Source: Pseudomonadota bacterium (GTDB lineage Bacteria > Pseudomonadota > Gammaproteobacteria > Steroidobacterales > Steroidobacteraceae). From it: 46,710 nucleotides of DNA. The translations under genes were made by a program, and so were the position numbers. Below are positions 19,075 to 27,419 of this stretch, one piece after another (position 1 is the stretch's first letter; each line of letters opens with the position of its first letter). Location: the NCBI GenBank assembly GCA_963204835.1, contig CAUJHJ010000001.1, forward strand, positions 1-46,710. Direction: 5' to 3'. The notes under the pieces were generated by a model. That model was not told the origin of the DNA. It searched no databases and saw nothing but the letters and a program-made list of their open reading frames with translations.

Positions 19075-19377
19075 ATGGCCCACAGCCTCGTGTGCTGGAA
19101 ATGCGGCGCCTCGCTCGCGGCGCTGTCGCTGCCGCTGCTGCGGCTCGACGAGTGCCCGGCGTGCCGCGCGCAACTGCATGTGTGCCGGCTGTGCGTCGAA
19201 TACGACACGCGCGTCGCCAAGCACTGCCGCGAACCGACCGCGGAGGAAGTGCGCGACAAGGAGCACGCGAACTTCTGCGACCACTTCAGACCGCGCGAGG
19301 GCGCGTATTCGCCCGGGAATGCTGCGGAGGTGGAGAGGGCGAAAGTGGCGCTTGACGACTTGTTCAAGAAGAGCTGA
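19075..19377 (+). CDS. Small Cys-rich (zinc-ribbon-like) conserved protein
   Basis: 100 aa. Paired cysteines occur as CWKCG (7-11), ECPACRAQLHVCRLC (about 26-40), a CRE and an NFCDHF near 68. The pattern LSLPLLRLDECPACRAxLHxCRLCxxYD..VxxxCREPxAEEVxDKExANFCD looks strongly conserved and is known to me only as an uncharacterised proteobacterial family. It probably binds one or two zinc ions and is cytoplasmic. It follows the uvrA-like gene by 62 nt on the same strand and could be co-transcribed. The 169 nt downstream contain GC hairpins but no gene. Confidence 0.85.
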   Translation: MAHSLVCWKCGASLAALSLPLLRLDECPACRAQLHVCRLCVEYDTRVAKHCREPTAEEVRDKEHANFCDHFRPREGAYSPGNAAEVERAKVALDDLFKKS

Positions 19378-19546
19378 GAGCCGCGTGACGCGGGTGGCGG
19401 GCGTGGAGAGCGCCGTGGAGCGGCGATCAGCGACCGGTGACACAGTGCGCCGGGCGCCGCCGAGGCGAGGGGACCGCCGCAGGCGGCGCTCGACCCGCGA
19501 GGAACCGGATGCCCCGCCCCCGCCGGCCCGCCGCAAGCTGCTCTTC

Positions 19547-21307
19547 TCAGCCCTTCCCCACCCGATCCGACAACCGGTCCAGCAACTTCGCGAAGGTCGA
19601 CGTACGCTTGTCCACTTTGACAGACAGGTGTCGCACGCCGGTGTCGTTCAGCAACTCGCCGCGCCCCCTGTCGATCTCGAGATGGCCCGCGCCGAGTATC
19701 TCTAGCGTCTGCTCGAGCGATTCCTCGAGCGACTGCGCTTTCTTGCGCTGCGCTGGCTTCGCGCGGCTGGCGGCGGGTCGCTTGCCCGCCTTCGCGGCCT
19801 CGGCGATCCGGGCGCGCACCGCCTCGGCGGGCGGCGCAGGCTTTGTCGGCGGCTGGTCCGCATCGAACAGCTTGAACTCGTCGGCGGCCTTGCTCTGGGC
19901 GGCCTTGCGGGCGGCGGGCTGCAGCCGTGCGCCCGCAACAGCGTTTTCCTTTTCCGCCGCCGTCACCGGGACCACCGCAACCGAGCTGAAGTCGGAGCGC
20001 ACGTAGTAGGCGACCTGCTTGGCCGACAGTGCATCGGTGAAGAACCCGAGCCGCAAGCCGTACCAGCGGCGCCCTTCGCGGTTCGTCTCCACCGAGTAGA
20101 GCGTGTAGGCGCTGAAAATGGCGAGCGGCGGCACGGCCGAAGCGTCGATGGGCGTCACCGACCAGGCGAGCTGCACGGCGAACTGCGCGGGCGCATCGCG
20201 CTGCACGTCCTCCTTCAGCGCGCGCATGGTGCGCGTGTCCTCGGGTCGCAACATCTCGATGGCGGTGTTGGCCGCGCGCTCTTCCGCCGTGGCGGGACCC
20301 GCTGGTTTCGCGCCGTCCGCGCGACGCTCTTCGAGGACCCGCAGTACCTGCGTGTCGCTGAGGGGCGTCGGACTCGCGGCGGCCGGCTTGGCCATGGCCT
20401 GCGTCGTCGCCGGGGCCTTCTGCGCAGGCGCCACGGGAGCTGCGCGCGCGGGCGCTTTCGCCGCAGGAAGCGAGGGCGGGGGCGACATCGGCGCGGGCGT
20501 CAGTGCCCGCACGGTCGGAATGTGTTCGGGCAATACGGGCGGCGGCGGCACGTAGAGGGTGTGCGCCGGCGTGGCCTGGGGAGCGCTGCGCGGCGGCGCT
20601 GCCGGTGTTGGTGCCGGCACAGGTGCCGGTATCGGACCCGGCGCGTCGCTCGCTTGCTGGGGTTCATCGAGCTGGGCCAGCACTTCGCGCACGTTCGACA
20701 GCGCGGCCACTGCCGCAGGCGTGCCAGACACCGGCGCGTCCGTACGCGCGGCGACGGGAGCTGCGGGTGCGGCGGGGGCCGGGGGCGCGGCGACCGCCAA
20801 GGGCGCAGGGGATTCGACGGCGGCGACGGGCGCGGCGGATGCCGCGGCCGGCAGGGTCGGGACTTGAATGGGCGCGACGACCGGAACGGGCACCGGCTCG
20901 GGTACAAGGAGCGCGGCCACCTGCGCAGGCGTCGCGACGGGTGCTGCGACGGGTGCCGCAGCGGACGTTGCGACGGGCGCCGTGCCGCCCTTCGCTTCCA
21001 GGGCGGCGGCACGGGCCGCCGCGCGCAGCTTCTTGCCCGGCGCTTCGCCGACCCATGCCGCGGGATACAGCTCGCGCACGACGGCCAGCCACTCCTGCGC
21101 CTCATCAGGGCTCGCGAAGTAGCCCATGTGCAGCCGGAAGCGCTCGCGGCCGTCTTCACGGCGGCGGCTGATGAAAAAGGAGAAGCGCTTGAGCGCGCCG
21201 TCCTTCGGCTGCTCGAGCGCCATCGGCGTCGTGGACGCGCACAGGTTGATCACGTACTGCTCGGGCACCTCGCCCGGGCCAGTCGCGGCTTCCGCCGTTC
21301 CTTGCAT
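19547..21307 (-). CDS. Protein with two SPOR-like domains, under a c-di-GMP riboswitch
   Basis: 586 aa. Near the N-terminus (about 17-85) a SPOR-like unit reads YVINLCAS..RFRLHMGYFASPDEAQEWL. A second unit lies at about 365-440 (FAVQLAWS..WYGLRLGFFTDALSAKQVAYYV). SPOR domains normally bind denuded peptidoglycan glycans. Between them lies a long low-complexity region rich in Pro and Ala, probably disordered. The C-terminus (SLEESLEQTLEILGAGHLEID...RTSTFAKLLDRLSDRVGKG) is predicted helical. No signal peptide or membrane helix is evident, which is odd for a SPOR protein and suggests a cytoplasmic role or divergent domains. The ATG at 21307 is preceded by GGGGAAC within a small hairpin (21314-21325). 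Its 5' leader is a c-di-GMP-I riboswitch, so expression should follow cellular c-di-GMP. Confidence 0.82.
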   Translation of the reverse strand: MQGTAEAATGPGEVPEQYVINLCASTTPMALEQPKDGALKRFSFFISRRREDGRERFRLHMGYFASPDEAQEWLAVVRELYPAAWVGEAPGKKLRAAARAAALEAKGGTAPVATSAAAPVAAPVATPAQVAALLVPEPVPVPVVAPIQVPTLPAAASAAPVAAVESPAPLAVAAPPAPAAPAAPVAARTDAPVSGTPAAVAALSNVREVLAQLDEPQQASDAPGPIPAPVPAPTPAAPPRSAPQATPAHTLYVPPPPVLPEHIPTVRALTPAPMSPPPSLPAAKAPARAAPVAPAQKAPATTQAMAKPAAASPTPLSDTQVLRVLEERRADGAKPAGPATAEERAANTAIEMLRPEDTRTMRALKEDVQRDAPAQFAVQLAWSVTPIDASAVPPLAIFSAYTLYSVETNREGRRWYGLRLGFFTDALSAKQVAYYVRSDFSSVAVVPVTAAEKENAVAGARLQPAARKAAQSKAADEFKLFDADQPPTKPAPPAEAVRARIAEAAKAGKRPAASRAKPAQRKKAQSLEESLEQTLEILGAGHLEIDRGRGELLNDTGVRHLSVKVDKRTSTFAKLLDRLSDRVGKG

Positions 21308-21386
21308 TCCAATGTTCCCCGGAACCGTGCGCGCAGGACGCCTCGGCCTTGAGGTCGCCCGGGATGACGGTGGATCACCGCCTCGA

Positions 21387-21461
21387 GGCAACCCCGCTGT
21401 CTCGGCCAAATCCGAGACCGGTGGCTTTGCGTCCCCGTCTCGCAACGGGTTTGCCCTGATC
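21387..21461 (-). promoter_or_regulatory. Cyclic-di-GMP-I (GEMM-I) riboswitch aptamer
   Basis: On the minus strand every conserved piece of the GEMM-I aptamer is present in order. These are AGGGCAAACC; a hairpin CCCGTT-GCGA-GACGGG with a GNRA tetraloop; GGACGCAAAGCCACCGG as the tetraloop-receptor/ligand strand; a second hairpin TCTCGG/CCGAGA; then AGCGGGGTTGCC closing P1. The match to the Vibrio cholerae Vc2 aptamer, including the AGGGCAAACC segment, favours c-di-GMP over cGAMP. The SPOR-protein ATG lies about 80 nt downstream. I see no U-tract terminator. A GTTCC/GGAAC hairpin at 21314-21325 covers the Shine-Dalgarno GGGGAA, which suggests translational control. Confidence 0.95.
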
Positions 21462-21469
21462 ACACATAA

Positions 21470-21498
21470 AGTCTGGAAGTGTCGCCGGGCACCGTCAA
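21470..21498 (-). promoter_or_regulatory. Putative promoter of the riboswitch-SPOR transcript
   Basis: The minus strand has TTGACG (21498-21493, 5 of 6 to the -35) and CAGACT (21475-21470, weak -10) with a 17-bp spacer. A start about 7 nt later falls at about 21463, exactly at the 5' edge of the riboswitch aptamer. The -10 is poor, so the support comes from the spacing and the position. Confidence 0.4.
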
Positions 21499-21588
21499 GT
21501 GAAGATGTCCGTCGCGTGCGCAATCCGTGCAGTCGTTAACAGACTGCGGGGCCTGCCCGCCGCGGCACGACATAACGCGTGGCGGCCA

Positions 21589-22353
21589 TCACCACGGCAC
21601 TTCTCCGCCCTGGTAGTCCCAGAAGCGGCCCGTCTCCTGCGGGGTGAGCCGGTCGATGATGCCGATCACCTTGGCGACCGCATCCGCGGGCTTCTGCAGC
21701 GGCATGCGCACGCCCTTCATCATGTCGGTGTCGACAGGGCCCGGATTGACGAGCGCCACGGCCACGCCGCGCGCCCGCACGTCGAAGGCAAGGTTGCGCA
21801 TCAGCATGTTCACGGCTGCCTTGCTCGAGCGATACCAGTAGGCCCGCGGCGAATCGACGAGTGCGATCGAGGCCTCGCTCGAGGAGAGCGTCACGATTTT
21901 CCCGCCCGCGCCAGCGGCCACGTTCGGCAGGAAGGCTTCCGCCATGCGCAGCGGCCCGATCGCGTTGGTATCGAGCACCTGCCGGTACGCGTCGTAGTCG
22001 AAGCTGCCGAGCGCCTGGCCGCGCGGGCCGGTGATGCCCGCGTTGTTGATCAGGACATCGATCGGCCTGCCCCGGTACTTCGCGGCCAACGCGGCGACGG
22101 CCGCCGCATCGGTCACGTCGAGCGCTTCGATGGCCACAGCCGGGTGCCCGGCTGCGAGGGCGGCAAGCTCGGTGGCCTGCGCGGGATGACGCGCCGTGGC
22201 GATCACCTGCCAGCCGCGCGCCGTGTACTGCCGCGCGAGTTCAAGGCCGATGCCGCGGTTGGCGCCGGTGATGAGCACGGTGGGCGCTGCGGCGTAGGCG
22301 GAGGTCATCATGGCGAGCAATGCGGTGGCGAACAGGGTGCGGGCGGGCTGCAT
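21589..22353 (-). CDS. Short-chain dehydrogenase/reductase with an N-terminal signal peptide
   Basis: 254 aa classical SDR fold: TGANRGIG cofactor loop (29-36), DVTD, NNAG (about 104-107), catalytic Ser region TLSSSEAS, and Tyr-x3-Lys in YRSSKAA, followed by VNPGPVDTDM. It resembles C-factor/CsgA-like SDRs. Unusually, the sequence starts with MQPARTLFATALLAMMTSAYAAAP, a good Sec signal peptide, which would place an NAD(P)-type enzyme in the periplasm. The start is fixed because no internal Met lies between the signal and the first beta strand. It follows the NlpC/P60 gene by 21 nt and is probably the third gene of the GGDEF-EAL transcript. Confidence 0.88.
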   Translation of the reverse strand: MQPARTLFATALLAMMTSAYAAAPTVLITGANRGIGLELARQYTARGWQVIATARHPAQATELAALAAGHPAVAIEALDVTDAAAVAALAAKYRGRPIDVLINNAGITGPRGQALGSFDYDAYRQVLDTNAIGPLRMAEAFLPNVAAGAGGKIVTLSSSEASIALVDSPRAYWYRSSKAAVNMLMRNLAFDVRARGVAVALVNPGPVDTDMMKGVRMPLQKPADAVAKVIGIIDRLTPQETGRFWDYQGGEVPW

Positions 22354-22374
22354 GCCGCAGACGCTAGCACAGTC

Positions 22375-22878
22375 TCAGGGAAACCGGCCGGCCCCCGCGT
22401 AGTGGGCGGCGTACCAGGGGTCGGCGAGGTCGCCGAACGTGACCGCGCGACCGGTCGACGGCGCATGCACGAAGCGCCCCTCGCCAGCGTACACGCCGAC
22501 GTGGTCGATCCCGTCACGCCCGCTCGCGAAGAACACGAGGTCGCCGGGCTGCAAGGCGTTGCGCGGCACGGCGGTCGCCGCCTGCTGCTGGGCCGCCGCC
22601 GTACGCGGGATCGCGATGCCGACAGATCCATAGGCGTAACGCGTGAGGCCGCTGCAATCGAAGCCCTGCGTCGTCGAGCCGCCGTATCGATAGGGCACGC
22701 CGAGGGTGGATTCGGCCGCACGCAGTATTCCAGGTCCAGGCCCGCTTCCTGCCGATGGGGAAACAGGCGCTGCCGGCGGGGGGCTGGTCGTGGCGGGCGC
22801 TGGAAGGGTCGCGCGCGGAGTACTCGCGCATCCGGCAAGCAGGAGCATGGCAAGGACCGGCGCAAGGGCTCGGCTCAC
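22375..22878 (-). CDS. NlpC/P60 (C40) cell-wall peptidase lipoprotein
   Basis: 167 aa from a GTG start. The lipobox LLAGC (Cys17) anchors it to the envelope; a Pro-rich linker follows. The NlpC/P60 domain has GVPYRYGG, the nucleophile Cys75 in FDCSGL, His126 in DHVGVY and His138 in FVHAPSTG, with PGDLVFF between them. These enzymes are gamma-D-glutamyl-diamino acid endopeptidases acting on peptidoglycan stem peptides. The GTG at 22878 is chosen because it gives a complete lipoprotein signal and lies 5 nt after the GGDEF-EAL stop. The coupling suggests cell-wall remodelling linked to c-di-GMP signalling. Confidence 0.9.
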   Translation of the reverse strand: MSRALAPVLAMLLLAGCASTPRATLPAPATTSPPPAAPVSPSAGSGPGPGILRAAESTLGVPYRYGGSTTQGFDCSGLTRYAYGSVGIAIPRTAAAQQQAATAVPRNALQPGDLVFFASGRDGIDHVGVYAGEGRFVHAPSTGRAVTFGDLADPWYAAHYAGAGRFP

Positions 22879-22883
22879 CGCGG

Positions 22884-25460
22884 CTACCCCACGAGGCGCT
22901 CGCTCGCTGGCGACGTGGCCACCGCACGCCCCGCGAGCAGTTCGCCGACGCCCGCGGCGGGCAGCGGCCGGGCGAGGTAGTAACCCTGCGCGATGTCGCA
23001 GCCGCGCTCGCGCAGGAAGTCGAGTTGTTCGATCGTCTCCACGCCTTCCGCCACCACCGTCTTGCCGAGGGCGTGGGCCACGGCGATGACGGTCGCGCCC
23101 AGCGCCGCCGCCATCGGATCCTGCGGATCCTCGATCAGCGAACGATCGACCTTGACCACGCTGATCGGGTGCTGGCGCAGGTGCGCGAGGGAGGTTTCGC
23201 CCGCACCGAAGTCGTCGAGCGCGAGCCGCACGCCATCGCCTGCGAGGGTCTTCAGCACCGCGCCCACGTCGGGATCGGTGAGCACGGCTTCCGTGAACTC
23301 GAGCTCGACCTGGTCGGGTCGCAGCGCATGGCGACGCAAGGCGCGGCGCAGCCCGTCGACGAATTCCGCGGCGCGCAACTGGCGCGCCGACACGTTCAGC
23401 GCGAGGCGCGGCGGCGCGAAACCGAGGTCGCGCCACTGCGCAACCTGGGCGCAGGCCGCCTCGATGACCCAGGCACCGATGTCGACGATCAGCCCGGTCT
23501 CCTCCGCGGCCGGCACGAATTCGGCCGGGTACTTGAGCCCGTTGCGCGGCGTTTGCCAGCGCAGCAGCGCCTCGAGGCCGACCAGGCGGCCGTCCACCAC
23601 ATTGAACTGCGGCTGGTAAAAAAGGGAGAACTCGCGGTGGCGGAGTGCGTGGAAGAGGCCGCTGCCACTTGCCGAGACCTGCCGGGCGCTCAGCGCGCTG
23701 TCATGGAATACGGCGCGTCCACGACCGGCGTCCTTGGCGCGGTACATGGCGGTATCCGCGTTGCGCATCAGCTCGTCGATGTGCGCGGCATCGTCCGGGA
23801 ACAGCGTGATGCCGATGCTCGCGCGCACGAAATGATCGCGGCCGGCCACGTTCACCGGCGCCTCGAGCGCCGCGATGATGCGCTCCGCCACCGCGCGCAC
23901 CGCGTCCGGGTCGGTGACCTGGCGCAGCACGATGGTGAACTCGTCGCCGCCGAGGCGCGCAACCGTGTCGCCCTCCTTCACGCAGGCCCGCAGGCGTTGC
24001 GCGACGATGGAGAGCAACTGATCGCCCGCCGCGTGCCCGACCGTGTCGTTGACACGCTTGAAATGGTCGAGGTCGATGTAGAGCAGCGCGCCGCGGACGC
24101 CGCTGGCCGTCGCCGTCGCGAGCTCCTGCGCCAGCCGGTCGCGGAACAACAGCCGGTTCGGCAGCCCGGTCAGGGCGTCGAAATGCGCCTGGCGGTACAG
24201 TCGCTCGTCACGCGCACTGTTCGACAGGGCGACCGACAGCCGCGCGGCAAATTCGGCGCCGTAGCGCGCGAGGGCGGGATCGGCGCTGGGCGCCTCGCGA
24301 TAACCGAGGGACAGGACCGCGGCGAGGCGCTCTCCCGAGACCACCGGCCACACCCAGAAGAACTCGGCGCCGAGCTCCGCGAGCGGCCGCAGCAGGCTGT
24401 GGCGGCCGGGTTCGCAGCGCGCGACGGTCACGCCGTCTTTCGCCGCGGCAAGCGTCGCCAGCAGGTCGGGGTCGAGCTCGACGCGCACCACCGGCAAATC
24501 GGCCATCTGCGGCGCGGTGAAGTAGACGCGGCCGTGGGAATCGGAGTCCGCGTCAATCAGCGTGATCGCGACCCCGTCGCAGTGCGTGACCGACTGCACC
24601 CGCGTCAGGATCGCGTCGAACATCTGCTCGAGTTCGGCGGAGCCGAGGAGCAGCCGGTCGATTTCACCCAGCGTCTCGAGCGCGGAGAGACGCTCGGCGA
24701 ACCGGCCGGCTGCGAGGTTGTAGGCTTCGATCGCGTCGCCGAGCTCGTCGGCGTCGGCGCCGCGCACACGGGGCGCGGCAGGCAGGTGGCCCTGCCCGAA
24801 GGCCGCGCCGAAGCGCGCGACGAGCGGTACGTAGCGACCCGCCAGCAGCAGCAGGCCGAGGGCAATGCCGCCGAGGGCGAGCGCGGCGAGCGCGGCAAGT
24901 TCGGCGGCGACCGGGCCCGCGGCATCGGCCCAGCCGGGACGCGGCTTGAAGACGACGACCGACCAGCTGTCGCCGGAGGGCGCCCCGAGGCGTGCGAGGC
25001 CGCCCTGCCATTCGACGCCGGCGGCCTGCCAGGCGAGCGGCAGCGCGCCCTGGGTGGTATCGAGCGTGCCGCCGTAGCGCGCAAGCATGTCCACGACTTC
25101 TTCCGGCAAGGGCGCCGTGCTGAACAGCAGGCGGCCGCTCGCGTCGAGCAGCGCGATGCGGCGCGCGTCGGCGGACCGCGAGCCCGCTTCCGGCAATTGC
25201 GCGGCGCTCTCGGCGGCGAAGCCGACGGCGTCCGCGCCATTTCGACCGGCGCGCGGGGTCGCGAGGCGTGCGGCGTACCCGGCCGCGAAGGCCTGCGCAT
25301 CGAGGGTGAGCGCCTGCGCCGCACCGGCATCCACCGCGCGCACGGACTGCTGCATCAGCATGCAGGCCGCGAACGACACCGGCACGAGCACGGCGAGCGC
25401 CAGCGTGGCAGCGATCCGTCGCCCCATGCGTGTGCTGAAGCTCGCGCGAAGTGGGTCCAT
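22884..25460 (-). CDS. Membrane-bound GGDEF-EAL cyclic-di-GMP enzyme with GAF-like domain
   Basis: 858 aa. Two membrane helices (about 16-37 and 188-207) enclose a periplasmic sensor region; a GAF-like domain follows at about 260-415. The GGDEF domain has the exact motif at 504-508, with HFDALTGLPNR and YIDLDHFKRVND. The inhibitory I-site RxxD is KEGD (495-498), so product inhibition may be weak. The EAL domain keeps Glu630 (EALLRW), NVSARQL, EFTEAVL, LDDFGAG, VKVDRSLI and AEGVET, so phosphodiesterase activity is expected; both domains look catalytically complete. It is first in a minus-strand run with NlpC/P60 and SDR genes, close to the c-di-GMP riboswitch at 21461. Divergent from the VanZ-like gene across 68 bp. 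Confidence 0.95.
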   Translation of the reverse strand: MDPLRASFSTRMGRRIAATLALAVLVPVSFAACMLMQQSVRAVDAGAAQALTLDAQAFAAGYAARLATPRAGRNGADAVGFAAESAAQLPEAGSRSADARRIALLDASGRLLFSTAPLPEEVVDMLARYGGTLDTTQGALPLAWQAAGVEWQGGLARLGAPSGDSWSVVVFKPRPGWADAAGPVAAELAALAALALGGIALGLLLLAGRYVPLVARFGAAFGQGHLPAAPRVRGADADELGDAIEAYNLAAGRFAERLSALETLGEIDRLLLGSAELEQMFDAILTRVQSVTHCDGVAITLIDADSDSHGRVYFTAPQMADLPVVRVELDPDLLATLAAAKDGVTVARCEPGRHSLLRPLAELGAEFFWVWPVVSGERLAAVLSLGYREAPSADPALARYGAEFAARLSVALSNSARDERLYRQAHFDALTGLPNRLLFRDRLAQELATATASGVRGALLYIDLDHFKRVNDTVGHAAGDQLLSIVAQRLRACVKEGDTVARLGGDEFTIVLRQVTDPDAVRAVAERIIAALEAPVNVAGRDHFVRASIGITLFPDDAAHIDELMRNADTAMYRAKDAGRGRAVFHDSALSARQVSASGSGLFHALRHREFSLFYQPQFNVVDGRLVGLEALLRWQTPRNGLKYPAEFVPAAEETGLIVDIGAWVIEAACAQVAQWRDLGFAPPRLALNVSARQLRAAEFVDGLRRALRRHALRPDQVELEFTEAVLTDPDVGAVLKTLAGDGVRLALDDFGAGETSLAHLRQHPISVVKVDRSLIEDPQDPMAAALGATVIAVAHALGKTVVAEGVETIEQLDFLRERGCDIAQGYYLARPLPAAGVGELLAGRAVATSPASERLVG

Positions 25461-25528
25461 GGGCGTGAATTTAACGAAAGATGGCGCCGGCGAGGCGTGG
25501 CGGCTGTCACGATTCGGAGAGTTGTGAA

Positions 25529-26668
25529 ATGCATCACGCTATGCTTGGCGCCGTGAGCTACGACGCCTTCCACCGCGATCACTCGAGACGCCGCGCCGCC
25601 TGGCTGCTCGTGCTTACGCTGGTGCTCATCTTCTATGCGTCGTTCTTCCCGTTCCGCTTCGATCCCGCCCGGCTCGCGGCCGCGTTGCATGGCGGCTTCG
25701 CGGACCTGTTGCCATGGGGCTATTCGGCGCGCGCCGACCGCGCGGGCAACCTGCTCTCCTACCTGCCGGTCGGCGCCCTGCTCGCCTACCTCGCGCCGCC
25801 GCGCTGGCGCGCGCCCGCCGCCTTCGCCGGCGCGATCGCGCTCGCCGCAGCGCTGTCATGCACGGTGGAACTGCTGCAGCACATGACGCGTTCGCGCGTG
25901 CCGAACCTCGTGGATGTCGCGATGAACACGACCGGCGGAGCCGCCGGCGCGCTGGCCGGAGCGCTGTTGCGCCGGCGGCGATGGCCGCTCGGTTCGATCG
26001 CCCTGCGCCACGCCCGCCCTGAACCGATCGCCCTCGTACTGGTCGCATTGTGGCTCGCGATGCACGCCGTGCCCTTCATGCCGCGCCTCAACCAGGGACA
26101 CGCCTGGGCCGGCATGCAGCCACTGCGGGACCTCGACTACGACGGCATCGCGATCTTCGCCTACTTCGCCGGCTACCTCGTGGTGGCCTCGGCGGTCAGG
26201 CGCCTGGTCGTGCCCGCGAGTTTCGCGCGCAACTTCCTTGGCGCTTCGGTCCTGTCCCTCCTGTTGCGCGTTGCCTTCGTCGGCCAGTGGCTCACGCTCG
26301 ACGAATGCCTCGGGCTCATGCTCGCATTGCCCGCGGCCGCGGGGCTGCGCGGCATCACGCGCGCACGCGCATTCCGCATCACCTTTGCGATCGTGGTGCT
26401 CGCTTTCGCGCTCGAGCTCGCCTTCCCGCCCGCGCAGCCCTGGTCGGAGGCGGTGACCTTCCTCACGCGGGCGTTCATGATCGTCGGCGCGTTGTGGCTC
26501 GCGACCGGTGCGGGCGCTTCGCTGCTCGTCTCGACGCTGGTGCTGGCGACCGGCGTCGCCCTGCTCGCCGGCCCGACCGCAGGGCTGCTGGCCGTCGTTG
26601 CCGGCTTCCTGGTACACGCGGGCCGCGTCCTGCACCATTCACCGGTGCCGCGCGTCGTCGATCGCTGA
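25529..26668 (+). CDS. VanZ family membrane protein
   Basis: 379 aa polytopic membrane protein. The N-terminal VanZ-like domain reads LIFYASFFPFRFD, then DRAGNLLSYLPVGALLAYL and SCTVELLQHMTRSRVPNLVDVAMNTTGGAAGAL, the core VanZ motif set (about residues 20-140). The C-terminal half adds about six further helices without known motifs. VanZ confers low-level teicoplanin resistance in enterococci; for proteobacterial relatives the function is unknown. The ATG at 25529 is preceded by GGAGAG with a 7-nt spacer; later candidates at 25541 (ATG) and 25553 (GTG) lack it. Convergent with the NAD(P)-binding protein, 19 nt apart. Confidence 0.85.
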   Translation: MHHAMLGAVSYDAFHRDHSRRRAAWLLVLTLVLIFYASFFPFRFDPARLAAALHGGFADLLPWGYSARADRAGNLLSYLPVGALLAYLAPPRWRAPAAFAGAIALAAALSCTVELLQHMTRSRVPNLVDVAMNTTGGAAGALAGALLRRRRWPLGSIALRHARPEPIALVLVALWLAMHAVPFMPRLNQGHAWAGMQPLRDLDYDGIAIFAYFAGYLVVASAVRRLVVPASFARNFLGASVLSLLLRVAFVGQWLTLDECLGLMLALPAAAGLRGITRARAFRITFAIVVLAFALELAFPPAQPWSEAVTFLTRAFMIVGALWLATGAGASLLVSTLVLATGVALLAGPTAGLLAVVAGFLVHAGRVLHHSPVPRVVDR

Positions 26669-26687
26669 AGGCGCAAGCCGCGCCGCT

Positions 26688-27371
26688 TCAGTCGCGGCCG
26701 CCCTGTGCGGCCAGTGCCCGGATCGCCGTCCAGGTATGGCGCGTGACTCCCCGCCGGCCGCTGCAGGCTGCGCCCAGCATGGCGCGCGCGAGCGTATCCG
26801 CGGCCACTGGCCTGTATGCCGCAAGCCCGCCGCGCAGCAGGGGCGCGACGACCGGAAGGGTCCATTGCGCCGCGAGCTCGAGCGGCCGCAGGCCGCGCCG
26901 CGCCCCGAGCAGCAGCCCCGGCTGCATGATGTCGACTGCGGGGAATCCGAGTGTCATCACCGCGGACTCCGCCTGCGCCTTCACCTGCAGGTAGAACGCG
27001 CGACTGTCGAGGCGCGCCCCGACCGACGACACGAGCACGAAGCGCTGCGCGTTCGCGACCCGCGCCGCGCGCGCGAAGGCCAGCACCAGGTCGTGGTCGA
27101 CCTGCCGGAATGCCTCCTCCGAGCCCGCCTCCTTCAGGGTCGTGCCGAGGCAACAGAAGGCCTCGGTGCAGGTGATGCCCCGCAGTTGCGCCTCGAGGTC
27201 CGCGAAGCGCACCACCCGGTTGGCGAGCTTGGCGTGGTCGCGGGTCAACGGGCGGCGTGTCAGCGCGTAGACCCGCCCATACTCGGGCGCCTCGCACAAT
27301 GCCGCGAGCAGGCGCTCGCCGACGAGGCCGTTCGCTCCGGCGACGAGCGCCGTCCTTCGTGTATCGTTCAT
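26688..27371 (-). CDS. NAD(P)-binding atypical SDR (HTATIP2-like)
   Basis: 227 aa with a Rossmann nucleotide-binding motif GANGLVG (12-18), RRPL for cofactor phosphate contact, AFCCLGTTLKEAGSEEAFRQVDHD and VLVSSVGA. This is the pattern of the atypical SDR subgroup that includes TIP30/HTATIP2 and bacterial YwnB/oxidoreductase-like proteins. The YxxxK catalytic motif is altered to YLQVKAQAE, usual for the subgroup. Cytoplasmic; substrate unknown. It is divergent from the TPR gene with only 48 bp between the two starts, so their promoters must overlap. Confidence 0.85.
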   Translation of the reverse strand: MNDTRRTALVAGANGLVGERLLAALCEAPEYGRVYALTRRPLTRDHAKLANRVVRFADLEAQLRGITCTEAFCCLGTTLKEAGSEEAFRQVDHDLVLAFARAARVANAQRFVLVSSVGARLDSRAFYLQVKAQAESAVMTLGFPAVDIMQPGLLLGARRGLRPLELAAQWTLPVVAPLLRGGLAAYRPVAADTLARAMLGAACSGRRGVTRHTWTAIRALAAQGGRD

Positions 27372-27419
27372 GGCAGCTCCCCCGCCGCGGATGATATCGT
27401 GCGGCAGACAAGTGGAGCG

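Noticed and set aside
19378-19546. A gene or terminator between the Cys-rich protein and the SPOR protein
   Set aside because: There are only short GC palindromes (for example CCGCC/GGCGG), with no T-tract and no coding pattern.
22755-25556. A 933-codon plus-strand open frame opposite the GGDEF-EAL gene
   Set aside because: The composition is that of an antisense frame. The minus-strand frame holds complete catalytic motifs.
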